Source: Gemmiger sp. (GTDB lineage: Bacteria; Bacillota; Clostridia; Oscillospirales; Ruminococcaceae). From it: 35,176 nucleotides of DNA. The DNA lies in assembly GCA_028710135.1 (NCBI GenBank), contig JAQUSS010000014.1, forward strand, positions 1 through 35,176, given 5' to 3'. Of the stretch, positions 13,775 to 21,980 are shown piece by piece. How positions within the stretch are numbered: the first letter of the stretch is position 1; every line of letters starts with the position of its first letter. Position numbers and translations under genes: made by a program. The notes beneath the pieces were generated by a model, which made no database searches, was not told where the DNA came from, and saw nothing but the letters and a program-made list of their open reading frames with translations.

Positions 13775-13808
13775 GGGCAGCCCCCTTTCTAAAAACAAAT
13801 ATATTTAT

Positions 13809-13837
13809 AGTATACCACAGGAAAACTAGAATTGGTA
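13809..13837 (-). promoter_or_regulatory. Extended -10 promoter of the cyclophilin gene
   Basis: On the minus strand TGGTATACT gives an extended -10 (TATACT at 13809-13814); the -35 position (13832-13837) is poor (TACCAA), as is typical for extended -10 promoters. Confidence 0.55.
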
Positions 13838-13839
13838 GC

Positions 13840-13868
13840 TTGACGGCGGCCCCAAAAAACAGTACACT
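13840..13868 (+). promoter_or_regulatory. Promoter of the DUF1292 gene
   Basis: TTGACG (13840-13845), 17-bp spacer, TACACT (13863-13868). A small hairpin CGGGGC-TAC-GCCCCG follows in the 45-nt leader. Confidence 0.65.
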
Positions 13869-13915
13869 ATAGGTACAGTAACGGGGCTACGCCCCGATAA
13901 ACAGGGAGCAACATT

Positions 13916-14245
13916 ATGGCAGAAAACCTAACGCCCGATGTAGATTTGGAAGAAGGCCCCGATATCCTTACCTTGGAGGACGAGGACGGCAAGGAATGCA
14001 GCTTTGAAGTGCTGGATGCCACAGATGTGGACGATGTGCACTACCTGGCTGTGGTACCCTGCGTGGAGGAAGCCGAGGAGGAGCCCGAGGAAGCCGAGCT
14101 GATTATCATGCGTGTTGGCAAGGACGACGAGGGCGAATATATGGATATTGTGGACGATGATGAGGAGCTGTACCGCATTAGCAGCGTGTTTGAGGAGCGG
14201 CTACGCGCACAGTTTGACATTGACGACACCGAGCTGAAAAGCTAA
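13916..14245 (+). CDS. DUF1292 family protein (YrzB-like)
   Basis: 109 aa, very acidic, with the DUF1292 pattern: DILTLEDEDGKECSFEVLD, a central EEEPEEAELIIMRVG, and EYMDIVDDDEELYRISSVFEE. Members are small cytoplasmic proteins of unknown function, frequently encoded beside ireB and ruvX in Firmicutes. Here it has its own promoter and is 1.9 kb from ruvX, so the usual cluster has been broken up. RBS AGGGAG at 13902-13907. No enzyme motif is visible. Confidence 0.88.
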   Translation: MAENLTPDVDLEEGPDILTLEDEDGKECSFEVLDATDVDDVHYLAVVPCVEEAEEEPEEAELIIMRVGKDDEGEYMDIVDDDEELYRISSVFEERLRAQFDIDDTELKS

Positions 14246-14299
14246 ACCATCCGGCGAAAAAACACCGCACCCTGCGCGGTACGATTTGTTGTGGCTTTA

Positions 14300-14305
14300 T
14301 ATAAT
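14300..14305 (+). promoter_or_regulatory. -10 box of the non-coding RNA
   Basis: A consensus TATAAT at 14300-14305, 5-7 bp before the start of the structured RNA. No good -35 is found at 16-18 bp spacing, so this is a partial promoter assignment. Confidence 0.45.
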
Positions 14306-14310
14306 CCTAC

Positions 14311-14493
14311 TAATCAATCTTTGGGAACCCGTGTCCCCCACAGGACTGCAGACCTCCCGCTACGGCGGAAGTAGGGAGCGAGAATGTGTGGGTAGGATAC
14401 CCACCTGCCATTCGGTAGGTTTTGATTGGCTACAGACGGCCGAGCGGGGTATTTTTGGATATTTTTTACGGGCAGGCAACTGCCCGTTTTTTG
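14311..14493 (+). ncRNA. ssrS: Structured non-coding RNA, probably 6S RNA
   Basis: A ~180-nt non-coding interval runs from a -10 box to a strong intrinsic terminator. AATCAA near the 5' end pairs with TTGATT at 14420-14426 as a closing stem. In between lie a CCCACA/TGTGGG stem, a CTCCC...GGGAG arm around 14353-14378, the hairpin GTGGGT-AGGAT-ACCCAC, and CCTGCC-ATTC-GGTAGG, separated by unpaired stretches. Length, closing stem, large internal bubble and apical arm fit 6S RNA, the RNA that mimics an open promoter to sequester sigma-A RNA polymerase. No open frame with an RBS exists here. The class is inferred by eye; a covariance search would decide. It is not a recognisable riboswitch, SRP RNA, tmRNA or RNase P RNA. 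Confidence 0.5.
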
Positions 14494-14494
14494 G
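14469..14494 (+). terminator. Terminator of the non-coding RNA
   Basis: ACGGGCA-GGCAAC-TGCCCGT followed by T6: a compact 7-bp GC-rich hairpin with full T-run. Confidence 0.88.
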
Positions 14495-14576
14495 ATGTTT
14501 TTGTGGCGGCGGGTGCCAAGCGCCCACGCCCCACCCGGGCAACCGTGCATCCATTTTTTAAGGAAGGGGGCTCCCC

Positions 14577-15557
14577 ATGGGCCAAAAAATAACCGAGGGC
14601 CAGCGTATGCCCTTTTTCCGCTACGATACCCCTTACAGCAGCCAAAACAGCTTTCGGGCACTGGTGGGCGCCCATGCACCGCTGATTTTGGTATTTTTCA
14701 GCAACTTTGGCCACCCGGTTACCCGGCATTTTGTGCTGCGGTACGCCAAAAGCTGGGGCGGGCTGCAAAGCGGCGGGCTGGCGCTGGTTGTACGCTCGGA
14801 CCCCGGCAAGCTGGCCGCCAACATCCAGCCCGATACCCTGCCCTACCCCCTGCTGTGCGATGCGGCGGGCGTACTGTACGATTACTTAGATATCCCCCAA
14901 AAAAGCGGGGCGCTGTTAAGTTGCTCTCTGGATGGGTTAAAAATTTTGCGGGAGGCCAAAAAGCAGGGCTACCGCCCCGCCAAAAATGCCCCCCAGCAGA
15001 TGCCCTTAACCCTAATTTTGGATGCCGAGGGCACCGTGCTGTTTTGCCATTACGGCACCAGCCTGACCGATGTGCCCGAGGATTGCACCGCCATGGAAAA
15101 GCTGCTGGAATCGCTCGATTTAAATTTGGTTGCCCCGCCGGATGCCGATTTTGACCAAGACTTCAACCAAGCTTACGGCCAAGATTTTGCCCAAAGCGAC
15201 GGCCAAAACAGCAGCCAATACCCTGGTTTTGGCCCCGGGGCTGCGCCCGGGCAGGGCGCCGATGCCGATGCCTTCTCGGGTTTTGAACCGCTGGAGGAGG
15301 ATTTTTCGGTAGCTGCCCCCCTGCCCGAGGATGCCCCCGCCTTTGCCGCCGCCCACGGGGCAACGCCGCCCTACAGCGGCGCAGAGCCCACCGGCGAGGA
15401 GGAAGCCGATACCCACGAGTTCCCGGCGCGGCGGGGTGCCCCCCTTGGCCCGGCCAAGGGATACCCCCAACCGCTGACCCCCACCCAATACGATGCCGCC
15501 GCCCTAGAAAAAACTATGGAGCTTGGCTATTTTAACGACCCCTACGCCGAGGATTGA
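14577..15557 (+). CDS. Peroxiredoxin-fold (AhpC/TSA-like) protein lacking the catalytic cysteine
   Basis: 326 aa. Residues 1-~180 follow the thioredoxin/peroxiredoxin layout: PLILVFFSNFGHPVTRHFVLRYA where active enzymes have FxxxxCPxC, then GGLALVVRSDPGKLA, LPYPLLCDAAGVLYDYLDIP and PLTLILDAEGTVLFCHYG. The peroxidatic Cys position holds His-Pro-Val-Thr, so peroxidase activity is not expected. Residues ~185-300 are an acidic Asp/Gln/Ala/Pro-rich disordered tail with DF-x-Q repeats (DQDFNQAYGQDFAQ). No signal peptide. RBS AAGGAAGGGGG precedes the ATG. It follows the non-coding RNA and its terminator, and no promoter was found between them, so readthrough is possible. Function unknown; perhaps a redox-dead regulator or binding protein. 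Confidence 0.7.
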   Translation: MGQKITEGQRMPFFRYDTPYSSQNSFRALVGAHAPLILVFFSNFGHPVTRHFVLRYAKSWGGLQSGGLALVVRSDPGKLAANIQPDTLPYPLLCDAAGVLYDYLDIPQKSGALLSCSLDGLKILREAKKQGYRPAKNAPQQMPLTLILDAEGTVLFCHYGTSLTDVPEDCTAMEKLLESLDLNLVAPPDADFDQDFNQAYGQDFAQSDGQNSSQYPGFGPGAAPGQGADADAFSGFEPLEEDFSVAAPLPEDAPAFAAAHGATPPYSGAEPTGEEEADTHEFPARRGAPLGPAKGYPQPLTPTQYDAAALEKTMELGYFNDPYAED

Positions 15558-15584
15558 CCCCCTGCCGCCAGCCGCCCGGCCACC

Positions 15585-15706
15585 CGGCCATCCGCAAAGC
15601 GGCAATTGCCGCTTTGCGGATGGCCGCCAGCCAATTGCCAAAGGCCAACTGGCGATGGCCGATGACCCGTTTTTTGTTTTTTGCCCCCACGGGGGCTTAT
15701 TTTTTT
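15585..15706 (+). terminator. Composite terminator with a 42-bp perfect palindrome
   Basis: 15585-15626 is a perfect 42-bp palindrome with no loop. A second imperfect hairpin (15625-15660, CGCCAG/CTGGCG stem) is followed by T6-G-T6 at 15670-15682. A third, GCCCCCACGGGGGC at 15683-15696, is followed by TTATTTTTTT. The two T-runs lie on the plus strand and would stop transcription from the peroxiredoxin-like gene before the convergent AraC gene. Confidence 0.75.
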
Positions 15707-15741
15707 GCGCATTGTTAATGTTTTGGCCCGGCCATAAACGC

Positions 15742-16527
15742 TTACAAAAACATTTCGCCCTGGCGCAGGCGGCGGCTGGGGTGGGGGGCGGCACCCTCCC
15801 GCCAGGCGGCGGGGGTTAGCCCGGTTTCCTTTTTAAAAACCCGGCAAAGGTAATTGGCGCCCGAAAACCCACACAGGCGGGCAATGATATCCAGCCCGTA
15901 TTCCCGCTCGGCCAGCAGCAGCTTGGCGGCCTCAATGCGGGTCATGGTCAGGTACCGCCCCGGCGATACCCCCAGCTCGGCTGTAAACGCCCGAATCAGG
16001 TGGCATTTGGATACCCCCAGCTGTTCGCTCAGCTCCTCCACCCCGTACAGCCCCATATAATTGTCCCGTATGGCCTGCACGGCCTCGGCCACCAGGGGGC
16101 TTAGGGGGGGCGCGGCCTCATCGGCGTGGGCCAGCTCGCACAGCAGGGCGTAGGCCGTTTGGCTGGCATCGGCCCCCTGGCGGCTGCCATCGCAAAGGCG
16201 GGCCAGCAGCTCGGCGGCGGCGGGGCAGGCGGCGCTATCGGCAAAGCGGGGCTGGGGCAGCCCTGCGGCAAACGCATCGGCCACCACCCCCACCAGGCAG
16301 ATGGCCAGCAGGTGGCAGGGGGTAACGGGGCGCAGGGTAAAGGGGCCCTGCCCTAAGCACAAATCGCCCGAGTGGCCCACCGCCTGGGTGCCACCCGCCC
16401 CCTCCAGCAAGCACTGCCCGCTGGATAGCAGCCCGCACCACAGCCCCGCCCCCAGCGCCACCGGTGCATCGCCCTGTAGCTCCCGCGTTCCGGCGGGGGC
16501 CAGGCAGGTGGTACAATCAAAAATCAC
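15742..16527 (-). CDS. AraC-family transcriptional regulator
   Basis: About 261 aa. The C-terminal ~100 residues are an AraC double helix-turn-helix (AVQAIRDNYMGLYGVEELSEQLGVSKCHLIRAFTAELGVSPGRYLTMTRIEAAKLLL...IARLCGFSGANYLCRVFKKETGLTPAAWRE). The N-terminal part is a likely cupin-type sensing domain with no assignable ligand. Start: GTG at 16527, seven bases after GGGGGG; a TTG at 16542 is also in frame but has no RBS. It is divergent from msmX, with 147 bp between them, so it may control msmX, itself, or a distant sugar operon. No two-component receiver domain. Confidence 0.87.
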   Translation of the reverse strand: MIFDCTTCLAPAGTRELQGDAPVALGAGLWCGLLSSGQCLLEGAGGTQAVGHSGDLCLGQGPFTLRPVTPCHLLAICLVGVVADAFAAGLPQPRFADSAACPAAAELLARLCDGSRQGADASQTAYALLCELAHADEAAPPLSPLVAEAVQAIRDNYMGLYGVEELSEQLGVSKCHLIRAFTAELGVSPGRYLTMTRIEAAKLLLAEREYGLDIIARLCGFSGANYLCRVFKKETGLTPAAWREGAAPHPSRRLRQGEMFL

Positions 16528-16552
16528 AGCAAATCCCCCCAAATATCAATTA

Positions 16553-16608
16553 TTGGCATCCAGCATCAATAAAATGCTATTTCATTTCTTAGAATACCCT
16601 GTTATGAT
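16553..16608 (+). promoter_or_regulatory. Candidate promoters of msmX
   Basis: Two weak options: TTGGCA (16553-16558) with TGCTAT (16575-16580) at 16-bp spacing, and TTTCAT (16580-16585) with TATGAT (16603-16608) at 17 bp. An AGCAT/ATGCT inverted repeat lies at 16562-16579. The weak matches are compatible with an activator such as the divergent AraC protein. Confidence 0.35.
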
Positions 16609-16674
16609 TAGATTGTCAAGAAAATATGCCGTTTGGCGTATCAATAAACTACAACATACAGGAGGCTTACCACT

Positions 16675-17787
16675 ATGGCCAGTATTAGCTGCCGTCACAT
16701 CTACAAAATTTACCCCGGCAATGTTACCGCCGTCAAAGATTTCAACCTTGAAATCGAAGATAAGGAATTTATCGTTTTCGTCGGCCCTTCGGGCTGCGGC
16801 AAATCCACCACCCTGCGCATGATCGCCGGCTTGGAAGAAATTTCCAAAGGCGAAATGTACATTGGTGACCGCCTGATCAACGATGTTCCCCCGAAAGACC
16901 GCGACATCGCCATGGTGTTCCAGAACTACGCTCTGTACCCGCACATGACCGTGTACAAGAACATGGCCTTCGGCCTGGAGCTGCGCAAGATGCCCAAGGA
17001 CGAGATTGATACCCGCGTGCGTGATGCCGCCAAGGTTTTGGAAATTGAGCACCTGCTTGACCGTAAACCCAAGGCTTTGTCCGGTGGCCAGCGCCAGCGT
17101 GTTGCGCTGGGCCGCGCCATGGTTCGTAACCCGGCCGTCTTCCTTTTGGACGAGCCTCTTTCCAACTTGGATGCCAAGCTGCGTACCAGCATGCGTACCG
17201 AGATTATCAAGCTGCACAAAAAGCTGGCCACCACCTTCATCTACGTTACCCATGACCAGACCGAGGCCATGACCATGGGCGACCGGATTGTTGTTATGAA
17301 GGATGGCGTTATCCAGCAGGTGGATACCCCCCAGAGCCTGTACGATTTCCCCTGCAATATGTTTGTTGCAGGCTTCATCGGCAGCCCCCAGATGAACATC
17401 ATGGAGGGTGTGCTGAAAAAGAACGGCGACGTTTACTCGGTTGATTTGGCCGGCACCGATATTGCCCTGCCCGCTGCCAAAACCAAGGATGCCAAGCTGG
17501 ATGCCTATGTTGGCAAAACCATCAAGATGGGCATTCGCCCCGAGGACTTGAAGGACGACGACGAGTTCCTGGAGCGCCACCCCGGCACCCACATCCAGGC
17601 TGAGGTTGATGTTTCGGAGCTGATGGGCGCTGAAATTTACCTCTACCTGACCTATAAGGGCCAGAACCTGATGGCTCGTGTTGCGCCTACCTCCACCGCC
17701 CGCCACGGCAGCACCGTGACCATGGCCATGGATGCCAACAAGATTCACCTGTTTGACCCCGAAACCGAGCTGACCCTGCTCAACTAA
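16675..17787 (+). CDS. msmX: Multi-sugar ABC importer ATPase (MsmX/UgpC/MalK type)
   Basis: 370 aa. Cytoplasmic ATPase that drives CUT1 carbohydrate importers. Walker [10 protein letters not shown] (37-45), Q-loop [10 protein letters not shown], signature [15 protein letters not shown] (~135), Walker [13 protein letters not shown] (~155), H-loop VTHDQ, and a C-terminal OB-type regulatory domain (MGIRPEDL...). No permease or binding-protein gene adjoins it, as for B. subtilis MsmX, which serves several importers. The permeases at 33289-35176 lack an ATPase in view and are natural clients; this link is inference. Codon choice (more T-ending codons) differs from the neighbours, as in the highly expressed typA. 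RBS AGGAGG; ends in a strong terminator. Confidence 0.93.
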   Translation: MASISCRHIYKIYPGNVTAVKDFNLEIEDKEFIVFVGPSGCGKSTTLRMIAGLEEISKGEMYIGDRLINDVPPKDRDIAMVFQNYALYPHMTVYKNMAFGLELRKMPKDEIDTRVRDAAKVLEIEHLLDRKPKALSGGQRQRVALGRAMVRNPAVFLLDEPLSNLDAKLRTSMRTEIIKLHKKLATTFIYVTHDQTEAMTMGDRIVVMKDGVIQQVDTPQSLYDFPCNMFVAGFIGSPQMNIMEGVLKKNGDVYSVDLAGTDIALPAAKTKDAKLDAYVGKTIKMGIRPEDLKDDDEFLERHPGTHIQAEVDVSELMGAEIYLYLTYKGQNLMARVAPTSTARHGSTVTMAMDANKIHLFDPETELTLLN

Positions 17788-17800
17788 TTTATCACGCTTT

Positions 17801-17834
17801 AAAACGGCCCCGCCCAGCGGCGGGGCCGTTTTTT
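17801..17834 (+). terminator. Terminator of msmX
   Basis: Arms 17801-17813 and 17820-17832 pair perfectly over 13 bp, with a 6-nt loop and T6 at 17829-17834. Confidence 0.92.
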
Positions 17835-17872
17835 GTGGGCACAAAAATAACAAAAAAGGGGGGCGTAAACCT

Positions 17873-19822
17873 ATGCACATCACCCAACTGCTGCGGCCCG
17901 GCAGCATTTTGCTGGGGGCCGGCACCACCGATAAAGCCGCCGCCATCCACACCCTGGTGGGGTTGATGGCAAAAAGCGGCAACCTGGCCGACCCTGCCGC
18001 CTTTGAGCAGGCCGTGCTTGCCCGCGAGGCACAAAGCACCACCGGCGTGGGCGGCGGGCTGGCGATCCCCCATGCAAAATCGGCCAGTGTTACCGCGCCC
18101 GGCCTTGCCGCCTTAACCCTGCCCGCCGGGCTGGCGTACGGCGCGCTGGATGGTGCGCCGGTGCGGCTGCTGTTTTTGGTGGCCGCCCCCCAGGATGCCA
18201 ACAACCTGCATATTGAAGTGCTGGCCGAGCTTGCCCGGCTGCTGATGGAACCGGGCTTCCGCGAACGGCTTTTGGCCGCCCCCACCCCCGAAGATTTTTT
18301 GCAGGTGATGGCGGCGGCCACCGCCCCCGGCGATGCCCCCACCTTTCACCCAAGCCCTGCCCCGCCCCTGCCCGAGGTGGTGGCCGTTACCGCCTGCCCC
18401 ACCGGCATTGCCCACACCTACATGGCCGCCGAAGCCCTGCTGAACAAGGCGCAGGAGATGGGCATTTACCTAAAAGTAGAAACCAACGGTGCCAGCGGGG
18501 TGCAAAACGAGCTGACCCCCGCCGAGATTGCGGCCTGCCATGGGGTGATTGTGGCAGCCGATAAAGGGGTGGAGATGGCGCGCTTTCGGGGTAAGCCGGT
18601 GCTCTCGGTGCCGGTGTCCGAGGGGCTGCAAAACCCGGCCCGGCTGTTGCAGGCCGCCGTGGCTGGGCAAGCCCCCCTGTACCGCCCCACCACCCCGCCC
18701 GCCAGCAGCCGCCCCACCCCACCCGATGCCCCGGCGGTGCTGCCAAAAGAGAAGCCCTGGCACATTTTGTACAAGCAGTTGATGGGCGGGGTGGCCAATA
18801 TGCTGCCGCTGGTTATTGCGGGTGGCATCTCGCTGGCGCTGGCGTATCTGTTTGACCGTGCCAACCTTGGCACCACCACCTTTGGCAGCGGCAACCCGCT
18901 TTCGGCCTTTTTAAAAATGCTGGGCGATTATTCCTTCACCCTGATGTACCCGGTGCTGGCCGGGGGCATTGCCTACACGATTGCGGGGCGCACCGCCCTG
19001 CCCGCCGGGCTGGTGGGCGGCCTGCTGGCTGGGCTGGGCATGACCATGCGCGCCCAGCCCCACTGGGTTCCCAGCGGCTTTTGGGGGGCCATTTTGGCGG
19101 GCTTTGCCGCCGGGTATGGGATGCTGCTACTGCACAAGCTGTTAAGCCCCCTGCCCCAGGCGATGGATAGCCCCCGCACCGTGCTGCTTTACCCCACCTT
19201 GAGCGTGTTGCCGGTGGGGGCACTGATGGTATTTTGGGTCAACCCCTGGGTGGGGGCCTTCAACCAATGGCTGTATTTGCAGTTGAGCCTGATGGATAGC
19301 GAGCAAAAGCTGCTGCTTGGCTGCCTGCTGGGGCTGATGATGGCGGTGGATTTTGGCGGCCCGTTAAGCAAGGCGGCCTACCTGTTTGCCACGGCGGGGC
19401 TGGTTGCCGGCGAATACGGCATTATGGCCGCGGTGATGGCCGGGGGGATGGTGCCCCCGCTGGGGGTGGCGCTGGCCTGCACCTTTTTCAAAAGCCGGTT
19501 CAGTTACCGGGGCCAGCAAACCACCCTAAGCAACTATATTATGGGCCTTTCGTTCATCACCGAGGGAGTTATCCCCTTCGCTTTAAAAGACCCGCTGCGG
19601 GTCATCCCGGCCTGCATGGTGGGCTCCACCCTGGCGGGCGGGCTGACGATGGCTTTCCACTGTGGGTGCCCGGTTCCCCACGGCGGGGTGTATGTAGTGG
19701 GCTTAATGACGAACCCCCTGCATTTCTTGCTGGCCCTGGCCCTTGGCAGCGCGGCCACCATGCTGCTTTTGGCCCTGCTCAAGCCCCCGCTGACCCCCGC
19801 GCAGCAGGCCGAGGAGGACTAG
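17873..19822 (+). CDS. fruA: Fructose-type PTS enzyme EIIABC
   Basis: 649 aa in order IIA-IIB-IIC, as in Gram-positive FruA. IIA: active His67 in GLAIPHAKS. IIB: phospho-Cys175 in VTACPTGIAHTYMAAEAL. A Pro-rich linker (~265-290) leads to the IIC membrane domain (about 295-640) with GGPLSKAAYLFATAG and SFITEGVIPFALKDPLRVIPACM, typical of the fructose/mannitol IIC family. It imports and phosphorylates fructose-like sugars using phosphate from HPr. No 1-phosphofructokinase (fruK) or DeoR-type regulator is next to it, so substrate assignment rests on family only. RBS AAAAAAGGGGGG at ~17855; no promoter was recognised after the msmX terminator. Confidence 0.92.
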   Translation: MHITQLLRPGSILLGAGTTDKAAAIHTLVGLMAKSGNLADPAAFEQAVLAREAQSTTGVGGGLAIPHAKSASVTAPGLAALTLPAGLAYGALDGAPVRLLFLVAAPQDANNLHIEVLAELARLLMEPGFRERLLAAPTPEDFLQVMAAATAPGDAPTFHPSPAPPLPEVVAVTACPTGIAHTYMAAEALLNKAQEMGIYLKVETNGASGVQNELTPAEIAACHGVIVAADKGVEMARFRGKPVLSVPVSEGLQNPARLLQAAVAGQAPLYRPTTPPASSRPTPPDAPAVLPKEKPWHILYKQLMGGVANMLPLVIAGGISLALAYLFDRANLGTTTFGSGNPLSAFLKMLGDYSFTLMYPVLAGGIAYTIAGRTALPAGLVGGLLAGLGMTMRAQPHWVPSGFWGAILAGFAAGYGMLLLHKLLSPLPQAMDSPRTVLLYPTLSVLPVGALMVFWVNPWVGAFNQWLYLQLSLMDSEQKLLLGCLLGLMMAVDFGGPLSKAAYLFATAGLVAGEYGIMAAVMAGGMVPPLGVALACTFFKSRFSYRGQQTTLSNYIMGLSFITEGVIPFALKDPLRVIPACMVGSTLAGGLTMAFHCGCPVPHGGVYVVGLMTNPLHFLLALALGSAATMLLLALLKPPLTPAQQAEED

Positions 19823-19889
19823 CCGCCGCCCCCCCAGCCCGCACCGCGCCGTGGCCACACCCACCCCGGCCCCTCTTTATAAAAAAAAT

Positions 19890-19918
19890 TTGACAATCAC
19901 AACGATATGACGTACAAT
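19890..19918 (+). promoter_or_regulatory. Strong promoter of typA
   Basis: TTGACA (19890-19895), 17-bp spacer, TACAAT (19913-19918), with an A-tract UP-like element at 19880-19888. Start near 19925. The 10-bp direct repeat GTATCTAAAT at 19931-19940 and 19944-19953 lies in the leader. Confidence 0.85.
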
Positions 19919-19979
19919 TATCTTGTATGCGTATCTAAATTAGGTATCTAAATGGAATATTAAAGAGGTTTTGGGATTT

Positions 19980-21809
19980 ATGGTTAGAGAAAATCTTCGC
20001 AACATCGCAATTATTGCCCACGTTGACCATGGTAAGACCACCCTGGTTGATCAAATGCTGAAGCAGAGCGGTTCGTTCCGCGATAACCAGCAGGTGGCCG
20101 ACCGGGTGATGGACTCCGGCGATATCGAGCGGGAGCGCGGCATCACCATTCTGGCAAAAAACTGCTCCTGCGTTTATAAAGACGTTAAAATCAACATCGT
20201 GGATACCCCTGGCCACGCCGACTTCGGCGGTGAGGTCGAGCGTGTTTTGAAGATGGTGAACGGCGTGCTGCTCCTGGTGGATGCGGCCGAAGGCTGTATG
20301 CCCCAGACCCGTTTTGTGTTGCAAAAAGCATTGCAGCAAAACCTTTCGCTGGTAATTGCCGTCAACAAAATTGACCGCCCGGATGCCCGCATCCAGGAGG
20401 TTATTGACGAAATTTTGGAACTGCTGATGGACCTTGGCGCCACCGACGAGCAGCTGGATAGCCCGATGGTTTTCTGCTCCGGGCGCAACGGCACCGCCAG
20501 CTACGATTGGACCCACCCCGAGAAGGGCACCGACCTGCTGCCTTTGTACGACACCATTTTAAAGTACGTTGCCCCGCCCGAGGGCGAGCCGGAAGAACCG
20601 TTGCAGATGCTGGTTTCCAGCGTGGATTACAACGAGTTTGTGGGCCGGATGGGCGTTGGCCGCATCCAAAACGGCACGTTGAAGGTTGGCCAAAGCGTGC
20701 AGGTGTGCGATTGGCATAACCCCGATGTTCGCCTGACCGGGCGCATCACCAAGCTGTTTGACTTTAAGGCCGCCGGCCGCGCCCCCATCGAGAATGCCAG
20801 CGCGGGCGATATCGTGGCCTTTGCGGGCCTGCCGGATATCAACATCGGCAACACCGTTTGTGACCCCAGCAAGGTGCAGCCCCTGCCCTTTATCAAAATT
20901 AACGACCCCACTGTGGAGATGACCTTTGCCGTGAACGATAGCCCCTTTGCGGGCCGGGAGGGCAAATTTGTTACCTCCCGCCAGATTCGCGACCGGCTGT
21001 ACAAAGAGCTGCTCAAGGACGTTGCCCTCAAGGTGGAGGATTCCGCCACCAACGATTCCTTCCGGGTTATGGGCCGTGGCGAAATGCACCTGTCCATCCT
21101 GATTGAAACGATGCGCCGCGAAAACTACGAGCTACAGGTTTCGCCCCCCCACGTGTTGACCCACGAGGAGGACGGCAAAACCATGGAGCCTATGGAGCGG
21201 GTGGTTATCGATGTGCCGGAAATGTACCAGGGCAATGTTATGACGGCCCTTGGCTCCCGCAAGGCACTGCTGATGAATATGCAGCTGATGAACAGCCGCA
21301 CCCGGCTTGAGTTCCGTATGCCCAGCCGTGGCCTGTTTGGCTACCGCAGCCAGTTTTTGACCGATACCCACGGCGAAGGCGTGATGAACACCATTTTTGA
21401 TGGCTACGACGAGTGGCAGGGCGATATTTCGACCCGCTCCACCGGTTCGCTGATCAGCTTTGAAACCGGCGATGCCGTGACCTACGGGCTGTTTAACGCC
21501 CAGCAGCGCGGCGTATTGCTGGTGGATGCCGGCGAAAAGGTGTACGAGGGCCAGGTGGTTGGCTACACCCCCACCGGCGAGGATATTGCCGTCAACGTTT
21601 GCAAAACCAAACATCTGACCAATACCCGTGCCTCCGGCAGTGACGATGCCCAGCATTTGGTACCCGTAAACAAGTTTAGCCTGGAGGCCTGCCTGGAATT
21701 TTTGGCCCCGGATGAACTGCTGGAAGTCACCCCGAAAAACCTGCGTATGCGCAAGCGCATTTTGAACAACGATTTGCGGATGAAAGCATCCGGCAAGAAG
21801 AACAAATAA
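19980..21809 (+). CDS. typA: Ribosome-associated GTPase TypA/BipA
   Basis: 609 aa, full length. GTPase motifs AHVDHGKTT, RGITI, DTPGHADF and NKIDRPDAR; domain II and the EF-G-like domains III and V, and the BipA-specific C-terminal domain (ending FLAPDELLEVTPKNLRMRKRIL). TypA binds the 70S ribosome and assists 50S assembly and translation under stress. Start ATG 19980 after AAAGAGG at 19962-19968; a TTG at 19971 is in frame but too close to the RBS. Strong promoter and T-ending codons suggest high expression. Monocistronic, closed by the 21825-21865 terminator. Second translational GTPase of the window besides the Rae1 fusion. Confidence 0.96.
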   Translation: MVRENLRNIAIIAHVDHGKTTLVDQMLKQSGSFRDNQQVADRVMDSGDIERERGITILAKNCSCVYKDVKINIVDTPGHADFGGEVERVLKMVNGVLLLVDAAEGCMPQTRFVLQKALQQNLSLVIAVNKIDRPDARIQEVIDEILELLMDLGATDEQLDSPMVFCSGRNGTASYDWTHPEKGTDLLPLYDTILKYVAPPEGEPEEPLQMLVSSVDYNEFVGRMGVGRIQNGTLKVGQSVQVCDWHNPDVRLTGRITKLFDFKAAGRAPIENASAGDIVAFAGLPDINIGNTVCDPSKVQPLPFIKINDPTVEMTFAVNDSPFAGREGKFVTSRQIRDRLYKELLKDVALKVEDSATNDSFRVMGRGEMHLSILIETMRRENYELQVSPPHVLTHEEDGKTMEPMERVVIDVPEMYQGNVMTALGSRKALLMNMQLMNSRTRLEFRMPSRGLFGYRSQFLTDTHGEGVMNTIFDGYDEWQGDISTRSTGSLISFETGDAVTYGLFNAQQRGVLLVDAGEKVYEGQVVGYTPTGEDIAVNVCKTKHLTNTRASGSDDAQHLVPVNKFSLEACLEFLAPDELLEVTPKNLRMRKRILNNDLRMKASGKKNK

Positions 21810-21824
21810 GCCTTACCAATTGCA

Positions 21825-21865
21825 GCCTCCGGCCCGCCAGCTACCTGGCGGGCCGGGGGCTTTTT
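21825..21865 (+). terminator. Terminator of typA
   Basis: GCCTCCGGCCCGCCAG pairs with 21845-21860 (16 bp, one G-T), loop CTAC, T5 at 21861-21865. Confidence 0.92.
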
Positions 21866-21897
21866 ATGCCACAGCCGCCCTTTTGGGGGCAGCACAA

Positions 21898-21955
21898 AGG
21901 CGGCCGCCCACCCCCTAGGGGGCAGGCGGCCGCCTGTTTTGCTTTATTTTGCCAC
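21898..21955. terminator. Second hairpin between convergent operons
   Basis: Arms 21898-21908 and 21925-21935 pair perfectly over 11 bp, enclosing a smaller CCCCC/GGGGG stem. Plus-strand tail GTTTTGCTTTATTTT; minus-strand tail TTTGTG. It could act in both directions, closing the minus-strand M23 operon. Confidence 0.65.
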
Positions 21956-21980
21956 CGCCATAAACCCGGCGGGCTGGCTT

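Noticed and set aside
14286-14561. 91-codon plus-strand frame in the non-coding RNA region
   Set aside because: It has no RBS, crosses the -10 box and the terminator, and its peptide resembles no family.
16582-18342. Long minus-strand open frame (586 codons) opposite msmX and fruA
   Set aside because: It lies antisense to two clear genes, has no RBS and no recognisable domains; such frames arise from the GC-rich third positions.
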